This document shows positions 7,443 through 15,141 of a DNA stretch of 19,931 nt, piece by piece. A program made the position numbers and the translations under genes. Positions within the stretch are counted from its first letter, which is position 1. Every line of letters starts with the position of its first letter. This DNA comes from Moraxellaceae bacterium (GTDB lineage: Bacteria; Pseudomonadota; Gammaproteobacteria; Pseudomonadales; UBA3067), in NCBI GenBank assembly GCA_002401525.1, contig NVTH01000008.1, forward strand, positions 4,245-24,175, in the 5' to 3' direction. The notes under the pieces were generated by a model. The model did not search any database, was not told the origin of the DNA, and worked only from the letters and a program-made list of their open reading frames with translations.

Positions 7443-9084
7443 AGACTCGCTCCTTAAATGGATCAATACCAATACGTCGAGTGGTATCGATGAAGCGTTC
7501 GCCTTCGGTGCGTTGCTCCACATAAACGTTAATGATTTTTTCTACTACGTCGGCTACTTCATCTTCATCAAATGAAGGGCCGAGGATTTTACCGATTGTA
7601 GCGTCCTCTTTAGACGAGCCGCCGATGGAAATTTGATAAAACTCAGAACCTTTTTTGTCCACGCCTAACACGCCGATGTTACCGACATGGTGGTGTCCAC
7701 AAGCGTTCATGCAACCAGAGATATTAAGTTCAATTTCCCCTAAATCGTGGAGGTAATCTAAGTTGTCAAATCGTCGCTGAATTTGTTCGGCAATAGGAAT
7801 TGATTTTGCGTTGGCAAGGGCGCAGAAATCGCCCCCTGGGCAACAAATCATGTCAGTCAATAAGCCGATGTTGGGGGTGGCGAATTGGTGGCTTTTCAGC
7901 GTTTGCCACAGTTCATAGAGTTGGCTTTGCTTTACATCGGCCAAAACTAAGTTTTGAGCATGGGTGCTGCGCAACTCTGAAAAGCTGTATTGATCCGCAA
8001 GATCGGCAATGATATCCATGTCTTCTGCGCTGACATCGCCTGGGGCACGACTGGTATTTTTAAGGCTTATATTAACAATGGAATAGCCTGGCACCTTATG
8101 AGTGACGACATTTTGATTGACCCATATTTTAAAGGCGTTATCAGTCTCATACTTTCCTAAAAAGGCTTCGTTGTGCTCTTCAAGCTGTTCGTAGGCAGGA
8201 GGCTGGAAGCAGGCTTTAACGCGATCAATTTCTTGCTGCGGCAAAGTCATGGGACCGTCTTTTAATTCGGCCCATTCTTTTTCGACTTTTGCTGCAAATA
8301 CTTCGGGGGTCATTGCGCGCACTAGAATTTTAATACGGGCTTTATATTTGTTGTCTCGGCGGCCGTTACGGTTGTATACCCGTAATACAGCTTCGAGGTA
8401 GGACAATATGTCGCGTTCAGCAACATATTCATTAATCAGTGGCGCCACTACTGGGGTTCTGCCTAAGCCACCACCGACATAGACTTTAAAGCCTAATTCT
8501 CCAGCGGCATTGTGGGTTAAATACAACCCCACGTCATGGACTTGTACCGCTGCCCGATCTTGTTTGGAGCCGGATACTGCAATTTTGAATTTACGACCCA
8601 GTAGAGCGAATTCGGGGTGGAAGGTGGACCATTGGCGGATGATTTCGCAATACGGTCTAGGATCTACTATTTCATCTTTTGCAACGCCTGCGTACTGGTC
8701 TGAAGTGGTATTTCGAATGCAGTTGCCACTGGTTTGAATGGCATGCATCTGAACCGACGCTAATTCTTCGAGGATATTGGGGACTTGTTCTAACTTAGGC
8801 CAGTTCAATTGTAAATTTTGGCGAGTGGTAAAATGAGCGTAACCTTTATCGTAGGTTCTTGATAATTCGGCAAACTTTCTCATTTGTTGGGAATTAAACA
8901 TTCCATGGGGGATAGCAATACGCAGCATGGGGGCATGGCGCTGTACATAAAGCCCATTTTGTAAGCGAAGCACTAGGAACTCGTCCTCAGACAGTTCTCC
9001 AGCTAAGAAGCGTTCAGTTTGACCCCGATACTGGGCCACTCGCTCCTCAATGATTTTTTGATCGTATTCTGAATAAACGTACAT
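7426..9084 (-). CDS. cysI: Siroheme/[4Fe-4S] sulfite reductase, CysI/NirA superfamily
   Basis: Reduces sulfite to sulfide in assimilation, with a coupled siroheme and [4Fe-4S] cluster. At 552 residues it has the family length. The first ferredoxin-like half carries YAHFTTRQNLQLNW and TSGNCIRNTTSDQYAG (siroheme and substrate arginines). The second half has the cluster ligands C415-x5-C421 (CCPGGDFC) and C458-x3-C462 (SGCMNAC). It belongs to the branch paired with DUF934, as in Pseudomonas, not the enteric branch fused in an operon with cysJ: no cysJ flavoprotein is present. Nitrite reductase is the alternative in this superfamily, but the DUF934 partner favours sulfite. The ribosome-binding site before the ATG at 9084 is weak. 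Confidence 0.9.
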   Translation of the reverse strand: MYVYSEYDQKIIEERVAQYRGQTERFLAGELSEDEFLVLRLQNGLYVQRHAPMLRIAIPHGMFNSQQMRKFAELSRTYDKGYAHFTTRQNLQLNWPKLEQVPNILEELASVQMHAIQTSGNCIRNTTSDQYAGVAKDEIVDPRPYCEIIRQWSTFHPEFALLGRKFKIAVSGSKQDRAAVQVHDVGLYLTHNAAGELGFKVYVGGGLGRTPVVAPLINEYVAERDILSYLEAVLRVYNRNGRRDNKYKARIKILVRAMTPEVFAAKVEKEWAELKDGPMTLPQQEIDRVKACFQPPAYEQLEEHNEAFLGKYETDNAFKIWVNQNVVTHKVPGYSIVNISLKNTSRAPGDVSAEDMDIIADLADQYSFSELRSTHAQNLVLADVKQSQLYELWQTLKSHQFATPNIGLLTDMICCPGGDFCALANAKSIPIAEQIQRRFDNLDYLHDLGEIELNISGCMNACGHHHVGNIGVLGVDKKGSEFYQISIGGSSKEDATIGKILGPSFDEDEVADVVEKIINVYVEQRTEGERFIDTTRRIGIDPFKERVYAKNN

Positions 9085-9137
9085 GATTAGCTAATACCTG
9101 AGCTGCTATCAACAACTTATTTTTTGGAGGTAACCTT

Positions 9138-9203
9138 TTGATTAATAAAGATATAATCTTGTTGGGTCAGAAGGCTGTTAGTCGCCCAGTACGGCGGCGC
9201 TAG
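9138..9203 (+). CDS. Possible short leader peptide (TTG start, 21 residues)
   Basis: A perfect GGAGG (9126-9130) stands seven bases before a TTG that opens 21 codons ending at TAG 9203; the product ends in SRPVRRR. Strong ribosome-binding signal, but no known homolog and very short, so chance is quite possible. It reads away from cysI, toward the reductase gene. Confidence 0.2.
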   Translation: MINKDIILLGQKAVSRPVRRR

Positions 9204-9328
9204 CGGCACATTATACCCTCTCAAGGCTGCGAGGGGTAGTTGGGCTAAAGTGAGCAATAAAGGGTTGTTTAAAAGGACGTTACCCCGTAAATGCGGGTCA
9301 TGAATTTATCTTTAAGGGGATTAACGGC

Positions 9329-9394
9329 ATGTGCGGTTTGGCTGTAGATCAACGGTTTAGCGAGTCTTGTCTTGTGGTAGGGGCAAAGGTATGA
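9329..9394 (+). CDS. Possible short leader peptide with two Cys codons (21 residues)
   Basis: AAGGGG (9314-9319) lies nine bases before an ATG opening 21 codons: MCGLAVDQRFSESC followed by LVVGAKV. Cys at positions 2 and 14. It sits about 110 bases before the reductase start, with a terminator-like hairpin in between, an arrangement like a cysteine-sensing attenuator. The evidence is positional only. Confidence 0.2.
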   Translation: MCGLAVDQRFSESCLVVGAKV

Positions 9395-9452
9395 TCGGTA
9401 GTGTTCAGGTATTCTAGGACAACAACAAAAATTAACGAATTAACGAACAAAT

Positions 9453-9486
9453 AAAGGGACGCTTTAATTTTTTCGTCCTTTTGTTT
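9453..9486 (+). terminator. Hairpin with U-rich tail just before the reductase gene (possible attenuator)
   Basis: AAAGGGACG (9453-9461) pairs with CGTCCTTT (9474-9481) with one bulged G around a 12-base A/T loop, followed by TTGTTT and then the AGGGGAG ribosome-binding site at 9487-9493. Being so close to the gene, it could be a leader attenuator or could affect ribosome access. Confidence 0.35.
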
Positions 9487-9502
9487 AGGGGAGTTGCAAC
9501 AG

Positions 9503-10585
9503 GTGTTAGGTAAATTATTCGGAAACAAAGAAAAAACTCACGGCCTTAAAATAGACGGCGTTGATAAAACCATTTCAATTAGTTCGAAAGAAACTCTCTT
9601 GCAGGCTGCATTGAAGGATGGGGTGAAATTTCCCCACAGTTGCCGAGTCGGCGGTTGTGCAATGTGTAAGTGTCGGTTGGTCTCAGGCAAAGTGAAAGAG
9701 CTGACTGAGAAATCCTATATTTTATCGGCCGAAGAATTGCAAACTGGTTATATCTTGGCCTGCCAATCGCTGCCGAGATCCGATGTGCAAGTGGAAGTCG
9801 ATTTTTCCCGTGCCGATATCCCCGAACATGATTTGGTCACCACTACGGCGGAAATAATCGCCCAAAACCCGCTTACCCATGACATTAGTGAAATAGTAAT
9901 CGCCACTGATAAAGACATTGAATTTACCGCCGGGCAATTTGCAGAAATTACCGTTCCAGGACAAATTGCCGATGCTCGATCCTATTCCTTTGGGTCTGCG
10001 CCAGGCCGATATAAAAATGAAGTGCATTTTTTCGTTCGTGCGGTCCCGGGTGGGGAAATGTCCAATTGGGTATTAGGCAATCAAGCAGTAGGCAGTAAAG
10101 TTGAATTGCAGGGGCCGTTCGGAGATTTCTATTTGCGCAGTTCCGATAAGCCAATGTTATGTGTGGCCGGCGGCAGTGGTCTTGCACCAGTACTTGCCGT
10201 GCTTGAAGACGCAGCGAACCGAGAAGTTAATCGCTCTGTGACGTTTTTATTCGGTGCGCGTACCGAGCAGGATTTATATTGTTTGGATCAAATCGAAGCC
10301 ATTAAAGCTCGCTGGAAGGGTGAATTCAATTTTGTTGCCGTACTCTCTGATGAGCCTAAAGACAGTGCTTGGGAGGGCGCAAGAGGGTTTGTGACGGCTC
10401 ACTTTGAAACCCATTGCGATGCAGACGCTCAGCTCTATATGTGTGGGCCACCGCCCATGATTGACGCCGCAATTGCGGAAGCTCATAAAAACGGCGTTGA
10501 TGATAAAAATATTTTCTTTGATAAATTCCTCGATAAAAGCGATCTGCAGAAACCAAAACAAGTTGAGTCGGCTCAGATCGCGTAG
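9503..10585 (+). CDS. Three-domain 2Fe-2S ferredoxin / FAD / NAD(P)H reductase
   Basis: Passes electrons from NAD(P)H through FAD and a plant-type 2Fe-2S cluster to a partner oxygenase, desaturase or reductase. I start at GTG 9503, nine bases after AGGGGAG (9487-9493); the alternative TTG at 9494 abuts that site. This gives 360 residues. Order: ferredoxin domain (about 10-100) with C47-x4-C52-x2-C55 and C87; FAD domain with R159-SYSF and GPFGDF (204-209); NAD domain with GGSGLAP (223-229) and CGPPPMID (314-321). The fused layout resembles reductases of phenol/benzoate/methane oxygenases and those serving fatty-acid desaturases. No oxygenase or desaturase gene lies beside it; the nearest redox enzyme is the divergent cysI. 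Electron acceptor unknown. Confidence 0.88.
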   Translation: MLGKLFGNKEKTHGLKIDGVDKTISISSKETLLQAALKDGVKFPHSCRVGGCAMCKCRLVSGKVKELTEKSYILSAEELQTGYILACQSLPRSDVQVEVDFSRADIPEHDLVTTTAEIIAQNPLTHDISEIVIATDKDIEFTAGQFAEITVPGQIADARSYSFGSAPGRYKNEVHFFVRAVPGGEMSNWVLGNQAVGSKVELQGPFGDFYLRSSDKPMLCVAGGSGLAPVLAVLEDAANREVNRSVTFLFGARTEQDLYCLDQIEAIKARWKGEFNFVAVLSDEPKDSAWEGARGFVTAHFETHCDADAQLYMCGPPPMIDAAIAEAHKNGVDDKNIFFDKFLDKSDLQKPKQVESAQIA

Positions 10586-11032
10586 CATTTTATGGGCGGT
10601 GTGATTAGATCTAAATGATATAAATGCCTAAACAGTCTAAGGCAAGGAAACGCGACTTTAGTTGTCAAAATATTTATGATGACTAAGGTGGCGATCTAGA
10701 TTGGCTAGGTTGTTCGAGAAATATAAAACGGTGAGTTAGGCCGTTTATCTCGTCGTAATTTATCCTTCTACACTAGGCTGTGTTCGAAGTTGGGCTGTGT
10801 TCGCAGCTTAACTTCTTTTCCCTCTGTAAACCTCCATTCCCCATTAGTATTAGGCCATTCTTATTCCTTGATTGATTGATCGAGGCGTTTATTATGCGTT
10901 GTTGTGCCGAAGGTAAACTTTTATCTCGGCAGTATTTAGGATCTAATTCGGATGTAAAGGTGACAGTCGTCTGATCGTGAGCGGGCTATACTAACAACAG
11001 GTTATTGTATTAGGCGTAAAAGGTTCTCCTTG
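10586..11032. other. Intergenic region before the diguanylate cyclase
   Basis: About 447 bases without a convincing gene. It holds a small hairpin AAACGG/CCGTTT (10726-10746), a strong terminator-like hairpin at 10786-10815, and a 17-base imperfect tandem duplication GGCTGTGTTCG.. (10776 and 10793). A TATACT at 10987-10992 could be a -10 box for the cyclase gene, but no -35 lies at standard spacing. A 25-codon ATG frame at 10894 has no ribosome-binding site and is not called. Confidence 0.5.
10786..10819 (+). terminator. Intrinsic terminator candidate downstream of the reductase gene
   Basis: A continuous 12-bp stem: GAAGTT, GG and GCTG (10786-10797) pair with CAGC, TT and AACTTC (10804-10815), with two G.U pairs in the middle and loop TGTTCG; TTTTCCC follows. 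It lies 200 bases after the reductase stop, so the transcript would have a long 3' tail. Confidence 0.55.
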
Positions 11033-12940
11033 ATGGTTGTTTGCCTCAGGCGGTGGTTATTTATTTTTGGCTTGTTGATGATGAGCCAATTTGCTTGTGG
11101 CGAGAATGCTTTAGTGTTAACTGACGGACCGATTGAACGCATCTCTGCCCGGCCGTTTTTATATTTCTTTGAAACAAACGAAAGCTCCCTAGAGGTTGAT
11201 CAGGTTCGGCAGCCCGCTTGGAGTGAGCAATTTAAACATCCCGAAGGTTTTTCACCAATTTTTGGCTATTCCGATAGTATTTATTGGCTACGATTTTCAA
11301 TGGAAAACCTAAACGCCTATGAGCTTGATTTGATTTTTCAGATTGAGTTCCCTTTGCTTGATGACGTTAATATCTATCAATATAACGGTGAGCAGATGGT
11401 GGCGGAGTTCCGAGTAGGGGATCGGATGCCTTTTCTCAGTCGGCCCATTAAATCCCGACATTTTCAAATTCCCATTAATATTGAAGGCTATGCCCTTAAT
11501 GAGTTTTATCTTCGTGTTAAGAGTACCAGTCCCTTAGAAATCCCTATTACTATTAGTTCGATAGAAAGCCATTTAGGATTTTTTTCGATTGATGAGTGGA
11601 TTATCGGTTTGGCTTATGGGATTGCGTTAGGACTTGGCCTTTATAATTTGTTGTTAGGGGTTTCAACTAAAGATTTAGTTTACGCTTACTATGCCGGTTT
11701 TACCTTATCCATGTTTGGGATTTATTGTTCCATTGATGGTTATAGTTATATGTTCTGGCCAAATAGTATTGCTTGGCAGCAACTGTTCCATCTATACGCT
11801 GTTTTTATGGCGTGTATTTTTGCGTCCGCATTTTCCAGGTCGTTCTTAGATTCGGCAGGTAAAGGCCTTAAGTCTGATAGTTTGTCTCGGTTTATGAATC
11901 TTCCCGCTGTTGTTGGGCTGATGTTTATTCCGATGACCGAAGAAAAAACCATTGCTTTGTACATGAGTGTGGTGGCTTTAATTACCATTGGGTCTCTTTT
12001 TGTCTTGGGCTTTGTTCGGTTATATCAAGGGTATTTTGTCGCCAAGATTTACCTCGTTGCGTGGTCCATGTTTTTGGGGACTGCGTTGATTGCGATTATA
12101 GGTTCAAATGGCATGGGCTTTAGCATTCAGGAATTAAAACCTTTTTTAAGAGTGGCTTGGGTGGCTGAATTAATTCTGTTGTCTTTAGGTTTGGGGCAAC
12201 GCATTAATTTAATTAAGCTGGTTCAAATTGAGGCTGAACGAGAATCAAAAGACAGTGCGATGCTGGCCAAACAGGCAAAACAAAAAACCTTGGAGATTCA
12301 AATTCAATCGAACGCATCCTTGGAGTTTAGGGTTCAGGCTCGAACAGCGGAATTGGAGGGCGTGCTCAAAGAGTTGTTTGAAGCCAACGATAAGTTGGAA
12401 AAGCTAAGCACTGAAGATGAGCTGACTAAAGTTAAAAATCGGCGTTACTTTGAAGATCGTTATGATTTGGAATTTAAGCGTAGCTTTAGAGAGAAGCAGC
12501 CGCTATCGATTCTTTTCATTGATGTGGATTACTTTAAAAAAGTAAATGACAGTCATGGGCACCAGGCGGGTGATGAGTGCTTAAGAAAAACTGCTCAGGT
12601 CATTTGCCAAAGTATTGGGCGCGCAGGGGATGTGGTGTCGAGGTACGGCGGGGAGGAGTTTGTAGTTATTTTGCCAGACACGCCTCAAGAGGGCGCATTA
12701 AAAGTGGCGAATAGGATTCGTCATAACATTGAGGTCACCCCGATTGTTGTTGGCGAATTGAGTATATCTGTCACAGTGAGTATAGGGGTTTGTACTGATG
12801 TGCCGGAAAATGCCTACGACGTTGAATCGCTATTGGTCGGGGCGGATAAAGCGCTTTATCAAGCAAAAGACAATGGTAGAAATCAGACCCAAACAGGCCT
12901 CCCCAAAAATTCTTATACGCATAACAGCCCACTCCATTAA
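11033..12940 (+). CDS. 7TMR-DISM diguanylate cyclase (GGDEF)
   Basis: Makes cyclic di-GMP from two GTP, probably under control of a periplasmic ligand. The ATG at 11033 has AAGG about ten bases upstream (a TTG codon directly precedes it); 635 residues. Order: signal peptide (1-22, hydrophobic, ending FACG), periplasmic 7TMR-DISM extracellular beta domain (about 35-175, with SIYWLRFSMEN), seven membrane helices (about 188-395), coiled-coil linker (398-460), and GGDEF domain (461-620). DELTKVKNRRYF and FIDVDYFKKVND are intact, the active motif reads GGEEF (539-543), and the product-inhibition I-site R530-x-x-D533 stands five residues before it. It should be active and feedback-inhibited. It has no EAL domain. 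With fimL in the same window it hints at surface-behaviour control, but nothing links the two directly. Confidence 0.93.
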   Translation: MVVCLRRWLFIFGLLMMSQFACGENALVLTDGPIERISARPFLYFFETNESSLEVDQVRQPAWSEQFKHPEGFSPIFGYSDSIYWLRFSMENLNAYELDLIFQIEFPLLDDVNIYQYNGEQMVAEFRVGDRMPFLSRPIKSRHFQIPINIEGYALNEFYLRVKSTSPLEIPITISSIESHLGFFSIDEWIIGLAYGIALGLGLYNLLLGVSTKDLVYAYYAGFTLSMFGIYCSIDGYSYMFWPNSIAWQQLFHLYAVFMACIFASAFSRSFLDSAGKGLKSDSLSRFMNLPAVVGLMFIPMTEEKTIALYMSVVALITIGSLFVLGFVRLYQGYFVAKIYLVAWSMFLGTALIAIIGSNGMGFSIQELKPFLRVAWVAELILLSLGLGQRINLIKLVQIEAERESKDSAMLAKQAKQKTLEIQIQSNASLEFRVQARTAELEGVLKELFEANDKLEKLSTEDELTKVKNRRYFEDRYDLEFKRSFREKQPLSILFIDVDYFKKVNDSHGHQAGDECLRKTAQVICQSIGRAGDVVSRYGGEEFVVILPDTPQEGALKVANRIRHNIEVTPIVVGELSISVTVSIGVCTDVPENAYDVESLLVGADKALYQAKDNGRNQTQTGLPKNSYTHNSPLH

Positions 12941-13038
12941 ATGTAGGGTGTCTTAATCGCGTGAGCATTAATGAACGCGCTAGGAGAGGCAGGGGTCCGC
13001 TTCCGTAGGCGGTGGAATCCAGTTTTATAGATAGGCCA

Positions 13039-13923
13039 TTAAAAAGTGAAAGCTTTTTGGACTAGTTCGTTGATGGCATCGACGATCAGTGCAGGTTTTT
13101 CCATCGGCAAAAAATGACTCGTCCCGGTAATTCTTCGGACGACGGTGTTTTGATGATAAATTTTAAATTTAGATGAGATGGGTTCGGGACAGGTGCTGCC
13201 CTCACTGGCAGCTAATAAAGTGACGGGGCACTTTAGTTTTCGGATCGCTGGCCAAGGATGGTTGCCTGATACAGCAAAGTTTTGAGCTTCCCAAGCGGGA
13301 GCGCAACTCAGCTCTACGCCGTCGGCAGTTCGTCGAGTGCCCCCGGCTACGTAATCTTCTATCCACTCGCGAGGCCAGGTTTTAAAGGCGCCTTTGTCAA
13401 CGTAGTTTTCCACCGCTGCTTGTGCGCTTCGAAATTGGCGTTTTCTTTTCAGCGCTGATTTAACCATGGGGATTTGGTTGCCGAGTTTTGTATAGCGCAT
13501 TAATCCCAGCAGCGGGCCTGCAAATTCTGGCGGTAGAACTGGATCAACTAATAGCAATGCTTTGACTTTTTGAGGTCGCGCTGCGGCAACTGTGATGCTG
13601 ACGGCTCCGCCCATGGAATGCCCACCCAATATGATAGGATGAGATTGTTGATCGATATAGGCTAAAAGGTCTTTTTCGTAAATCTTCCACGAGTTAAGGC
13701 GCTTGGGGTCTGCAGGAAGGGTGGATTGGCCATGGCCTCTTTGGTCGATGGCTGACGCTTCGATTTCGTAGGGCAGGGCGTCGAGAATTTTTTGATAGGT
13801 TAAGGCATTAAATCCGTTAGCGTGGGCCATATGGAAATGCACTTTAGCCCCGCTGGCGGCGGGGCGAAACAGATAGGACAGGCGGCCTTTTGAGTGGGGT
13901 AAGTTACAAGATCTTCTTTCCAT
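13039..13923 (-). CDS. Alpha/beta-fold hydrolase
   Basis: Cytoplasmic hydrolase of the esterase/haloalkane-dehalogenase-like superfamily, 294 residues; substrate not predictable. HMAHANGFN (31-39) is the oxyanion region, DQRGHGQS (60-67) is the typical strand-4 turn, and GHSMGG (101-106) holds nucleophile Ser103. GTSHFLPMEKP (267-277) supplies His270. The acid is either D127 (LLLVDPV) or E241 (LLAASEG); the common Asp after strand 7 seems to be Glu here. A helical cap spans about 130-210. There is no signal peptide. The ribosome-binding site before the ATG is weak. It is the last gene of a minus-strand set that includes two thioesterases, and it ends toward the cyclase gene (convergent, 98-base gap without a clear terminator). 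Confidence 0.85.
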   Translation of the reverse strand: MERRSCNLPHSKGRLSYLFRPAASGAKVHFHMAHANGFNALTYQKILDALPYEIEASAIDQRGHGQSTLPADPKRLNSWKIYEKDLLAYIDQQSHPIILGGHSMGGAVSITVAAARPQKVKALLLVDPVLPPEFAGPLLGLMRYTKLGNQIPMVKSALKRKRQFRSAQAAVENYVDKGAFKTWPREWIEDYVAGGTRRTADGVELSCAPAWEAQNFAVSGNHPWPAIRKLKCPVTLLAASEGSTCPEPISSKFKIYHQNTVVRRITGTSHFLPMEKPALIVDAINELVQKAFTF

Positions 13924-14007
13924 AACAAATCAAATCCGTGTCTTTTAAGATGTCCAGAATAACTGAATTGTTAGTAGGCGCATACCTCTGATCAATTGCG
14001 GCTTGAA

Positions 14008-14034
14008 ATAAACCACTTTTTTAAAGTGGTTTAT
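14008..14034. terminator. Perfect 12-bp-arm palindrome between thioesterase and hydrolase genes
   Basis: ATAAACCACTTT (14008-14019), TTT, AAAGTGGTTTAT (14023-14034): perfect arms with a 3-base centre. On the minus strand it follows the thioesterase gene and ends in TTTATTTC, so a terminator is the simplest reading. It could instead be an operator for the hydrolase gene, whose start is 85 bases further on. Confidence 0.5.
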
Positions 14035-14044
14035 CAGTGGTTTT

Positions 14045-14064
14045 GATTAAAGTGCCCTTTAATC
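14045..14064. repeat. Second small palindrome overlapping the thioesterase stop codon
   Basis: GATTAAAG-TGCC-CTTTAATC, perfect 8-base arms and a 4-base loop, covering the stop codon (14059-14061) of the minus-strand thioesterase gene. With the larger palindrome ten bases away it forms a double hairpin at the 3' end of that transcript. Confidence 0.5.
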
Positions 14065-14541
14065 AGCGTTTTGTGGGGCGAAAAGTTCGCCAATAAAATA
14101 TCTTGAAATTGCCCGGGTGACCACTTTGTCGTTTTGGTACGCAGTGGTCTGAACGCTTGCGACGCGACGCCCCAATTTAGTGATTGTTGATACTGCCCGA
14201 GTATCAACCGGCCCGGTTCGATTCAGGTATTCGACTGTTTGATTGATGGTGGCTGGGGGAACCACTTCTTCTTTGGTATTAAGCTCAAATCTATTTTGTA
14301 GTTGTAAAGCTGACAATATACAGATTAATCCTGTGCACTCGAGAAATCCGGACAGTGCGCCGCCATGGATTGCTTTGATCATCGGGTTGCCAATCAGTCT
14401 TTCTTGAAATGGCATCAAGGAGGATACCTGCTCTTTTTGTATGTCAGAAACTTCGATGCCTAGATATTCGTAATAGGGGAATAGGTTGTCAAAGCTGTGT
14501 TTAAGTTGTTCAGGGGATGTGATCGCTTGAGTTAACTTCAT
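14059..14541 (-). CDS. PaaI-like hotdog acyl-CoA thioesterase (first copy)
   Basis: Hydrolyses acyl- or aryl-CoA thioesters; active as a multimer of hotdog folds. 160 residues, typical length. The PaaI-type motif is IHGGALSGFLE (58-68): H59-G60-G61 binds the thioester carbonyl and E68 takes the place of the usual catalytic Asp/Glu. PATINQTVEYL (96-106) is the central strand, and the TKLGRRVASVQTTAY segment near the end is typical. AGGATTAGAAA before the ATG is a good ribosome-binding site. The second hotdog gene lies 126 bases upstream on the same strand; the two are clearly distinct in sequence, so this is not a recent duplication. Substrate unknown. Confidence 0.87.
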   Translation of the reverse strand: MKLTQAITSPEQLKHSFDNLFPYYEYLGIEVSDIQKEQVSSLMPFQERLIGNPMIKAIHGGALSGFLECTGLICILSALQLQNRFELNTKEEVVPPATINQTVEYLNRTGPVDTRAVSTITKLGRRVASVQTTAYQNDKVVTRAISRYFIGELFAPQNAD

Positions 14542-14647
14542 TTTCTAATCCTGCACCAGCTGGTTAGGTGTACTTAAAAGTGGCAATAAAATTCGTCGAA
14601 GGAGCATGATTAATTGAATCACGGAGCATGACTCCTTGGGGGTGTTT

Positions 14648-14670
14648 CTCAGGCCTATTCCTCAGGCCTA
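14648..14670. repeat. 10-bp direct repeat at the end of the second thioesterase gene
   Basis: CTCAGGCCTA occurs at 14648-14657 and 14661-14670, separated by three bases; the second copy contains the stop codon of the upstream thioesterase. It looks like a small slippage duplication. Confidence 0.6.
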
Positions 14671-15141
14671 GGACGTACCAGGGAATTTGAAAAAGTCAGG
14701 CCCTGTGGTATTCATCATAAACGCGCCGGTGAAGCTGATCACTGGGTTGTTACTGGATTCGTGATAAGCAAAACCTCGTACATTGGCTAGCATGTCGCTG
14801 GCGTGGTAGCAGGATACCTCGGCAATGATGCCTTTCCCTGGTTGCACCGGTTCTAGGTATTCAACCCTTAAGTCAAGCGTTGCCATGGGGGTCAAGGCTT
14901 GGGTTTTTAAGAAGATGCACATGCCACTCGCGGTATCGAGAAGGGTAGTAATAGTGCCGCCGTGCAACGCGCCGCGATGGTCAGCGAGAAGCGGGTTGAA
15001 AGGGATTTTGATGACCACTTTCTCATCGGTTGCTTCGACAGGTTCGAAACCCATGTCTTTGCCTAGTTCGTTGAAGTCAGAGAATTGTGTTTCCATCATG
15101 CTTTTGACTGCGTCGAAATCAATTTTAAATTCTGCGTTCAT
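14668..15141 (-). CDS. PaaI-like hotdog acyl-CoA thioesterase (second copy)
   Basis: Same superfamily as the following gene but of the more standard PaaI form, 157 residues. PLLADHRGALHGGTITTLLD (50-69) includes the motif H60-G61-G62 with catalytic Asp69. ATLDLRVEYLEPVQPGKGI follows as the long central strands. It has no signal peptide. The start at 15141 has only a weak AGGT upstream. It is the first gene of the minus-strand thioesterase/thioesterase/hydrolase set and is divergent from the methyltransferase gene across a 665-base gap. A role in releasing CoA during fatty or aromatic acid breakdown is likely, the exact acyl group unknown. Confidence 0.9.
   Translation of the reverse strand: MNAEFKIDFDAVKSMMETQFSDFNELGKDMGFEPVEATDEKVVIKIPFNPLLADHRGALHGGTITTLLDTASGMCIFLKTQALTPMATLDLRVEYLEPVQPGKGIIAEVSCYHASDMLANVRGFAYHESSNNPVISFTGAFMMNTTGPDFFKFPGTS

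Larger units (their letters stand above)
9085..9502. other. Divergent leader region between cysI and the ferredoxin-type reductase
   Basis: A 418-base gap that should hold both promoters. On the plus strand it has two 21-codon reading frames (9138-9203 and 9329-9394). A nested inverted repeat has GCCCA (9184-9188) pairing with TGGGC (9241-9245) around TACCCTC (9214-9220) with GAGGGGTA (9231-9238). A direct repeat ATTAACGA occurs at 9431 and 9439, and a hairpin lies just before the reductase gene (9453-9482). None matches a riboswitch class I can name. The region is unusually structured for its size. Confidence 0.5.

Noticed and set aside
7443..7523. Longer DUF934 start at 7523
   Set aside because: The extension runs antiparallel-free through the cysI 3' end in another frame, and a much better Shine-Dalgarno site precedes the ATG at 7442.
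9329..9394. Remnant of a class II glutamine amidotransferase (because the peptide begins MCGLA)
   Set aside because: Only the first five residues agree with the asparagine synthase start; nothing further matches in any frame.
12941..13038. Terminator between the convergent cyclase and hydrolase genes
   Set aside because: Only a 4-bp stem (CCGC/GCGG near 12997-13012) without a proper T-run; too weak to call.
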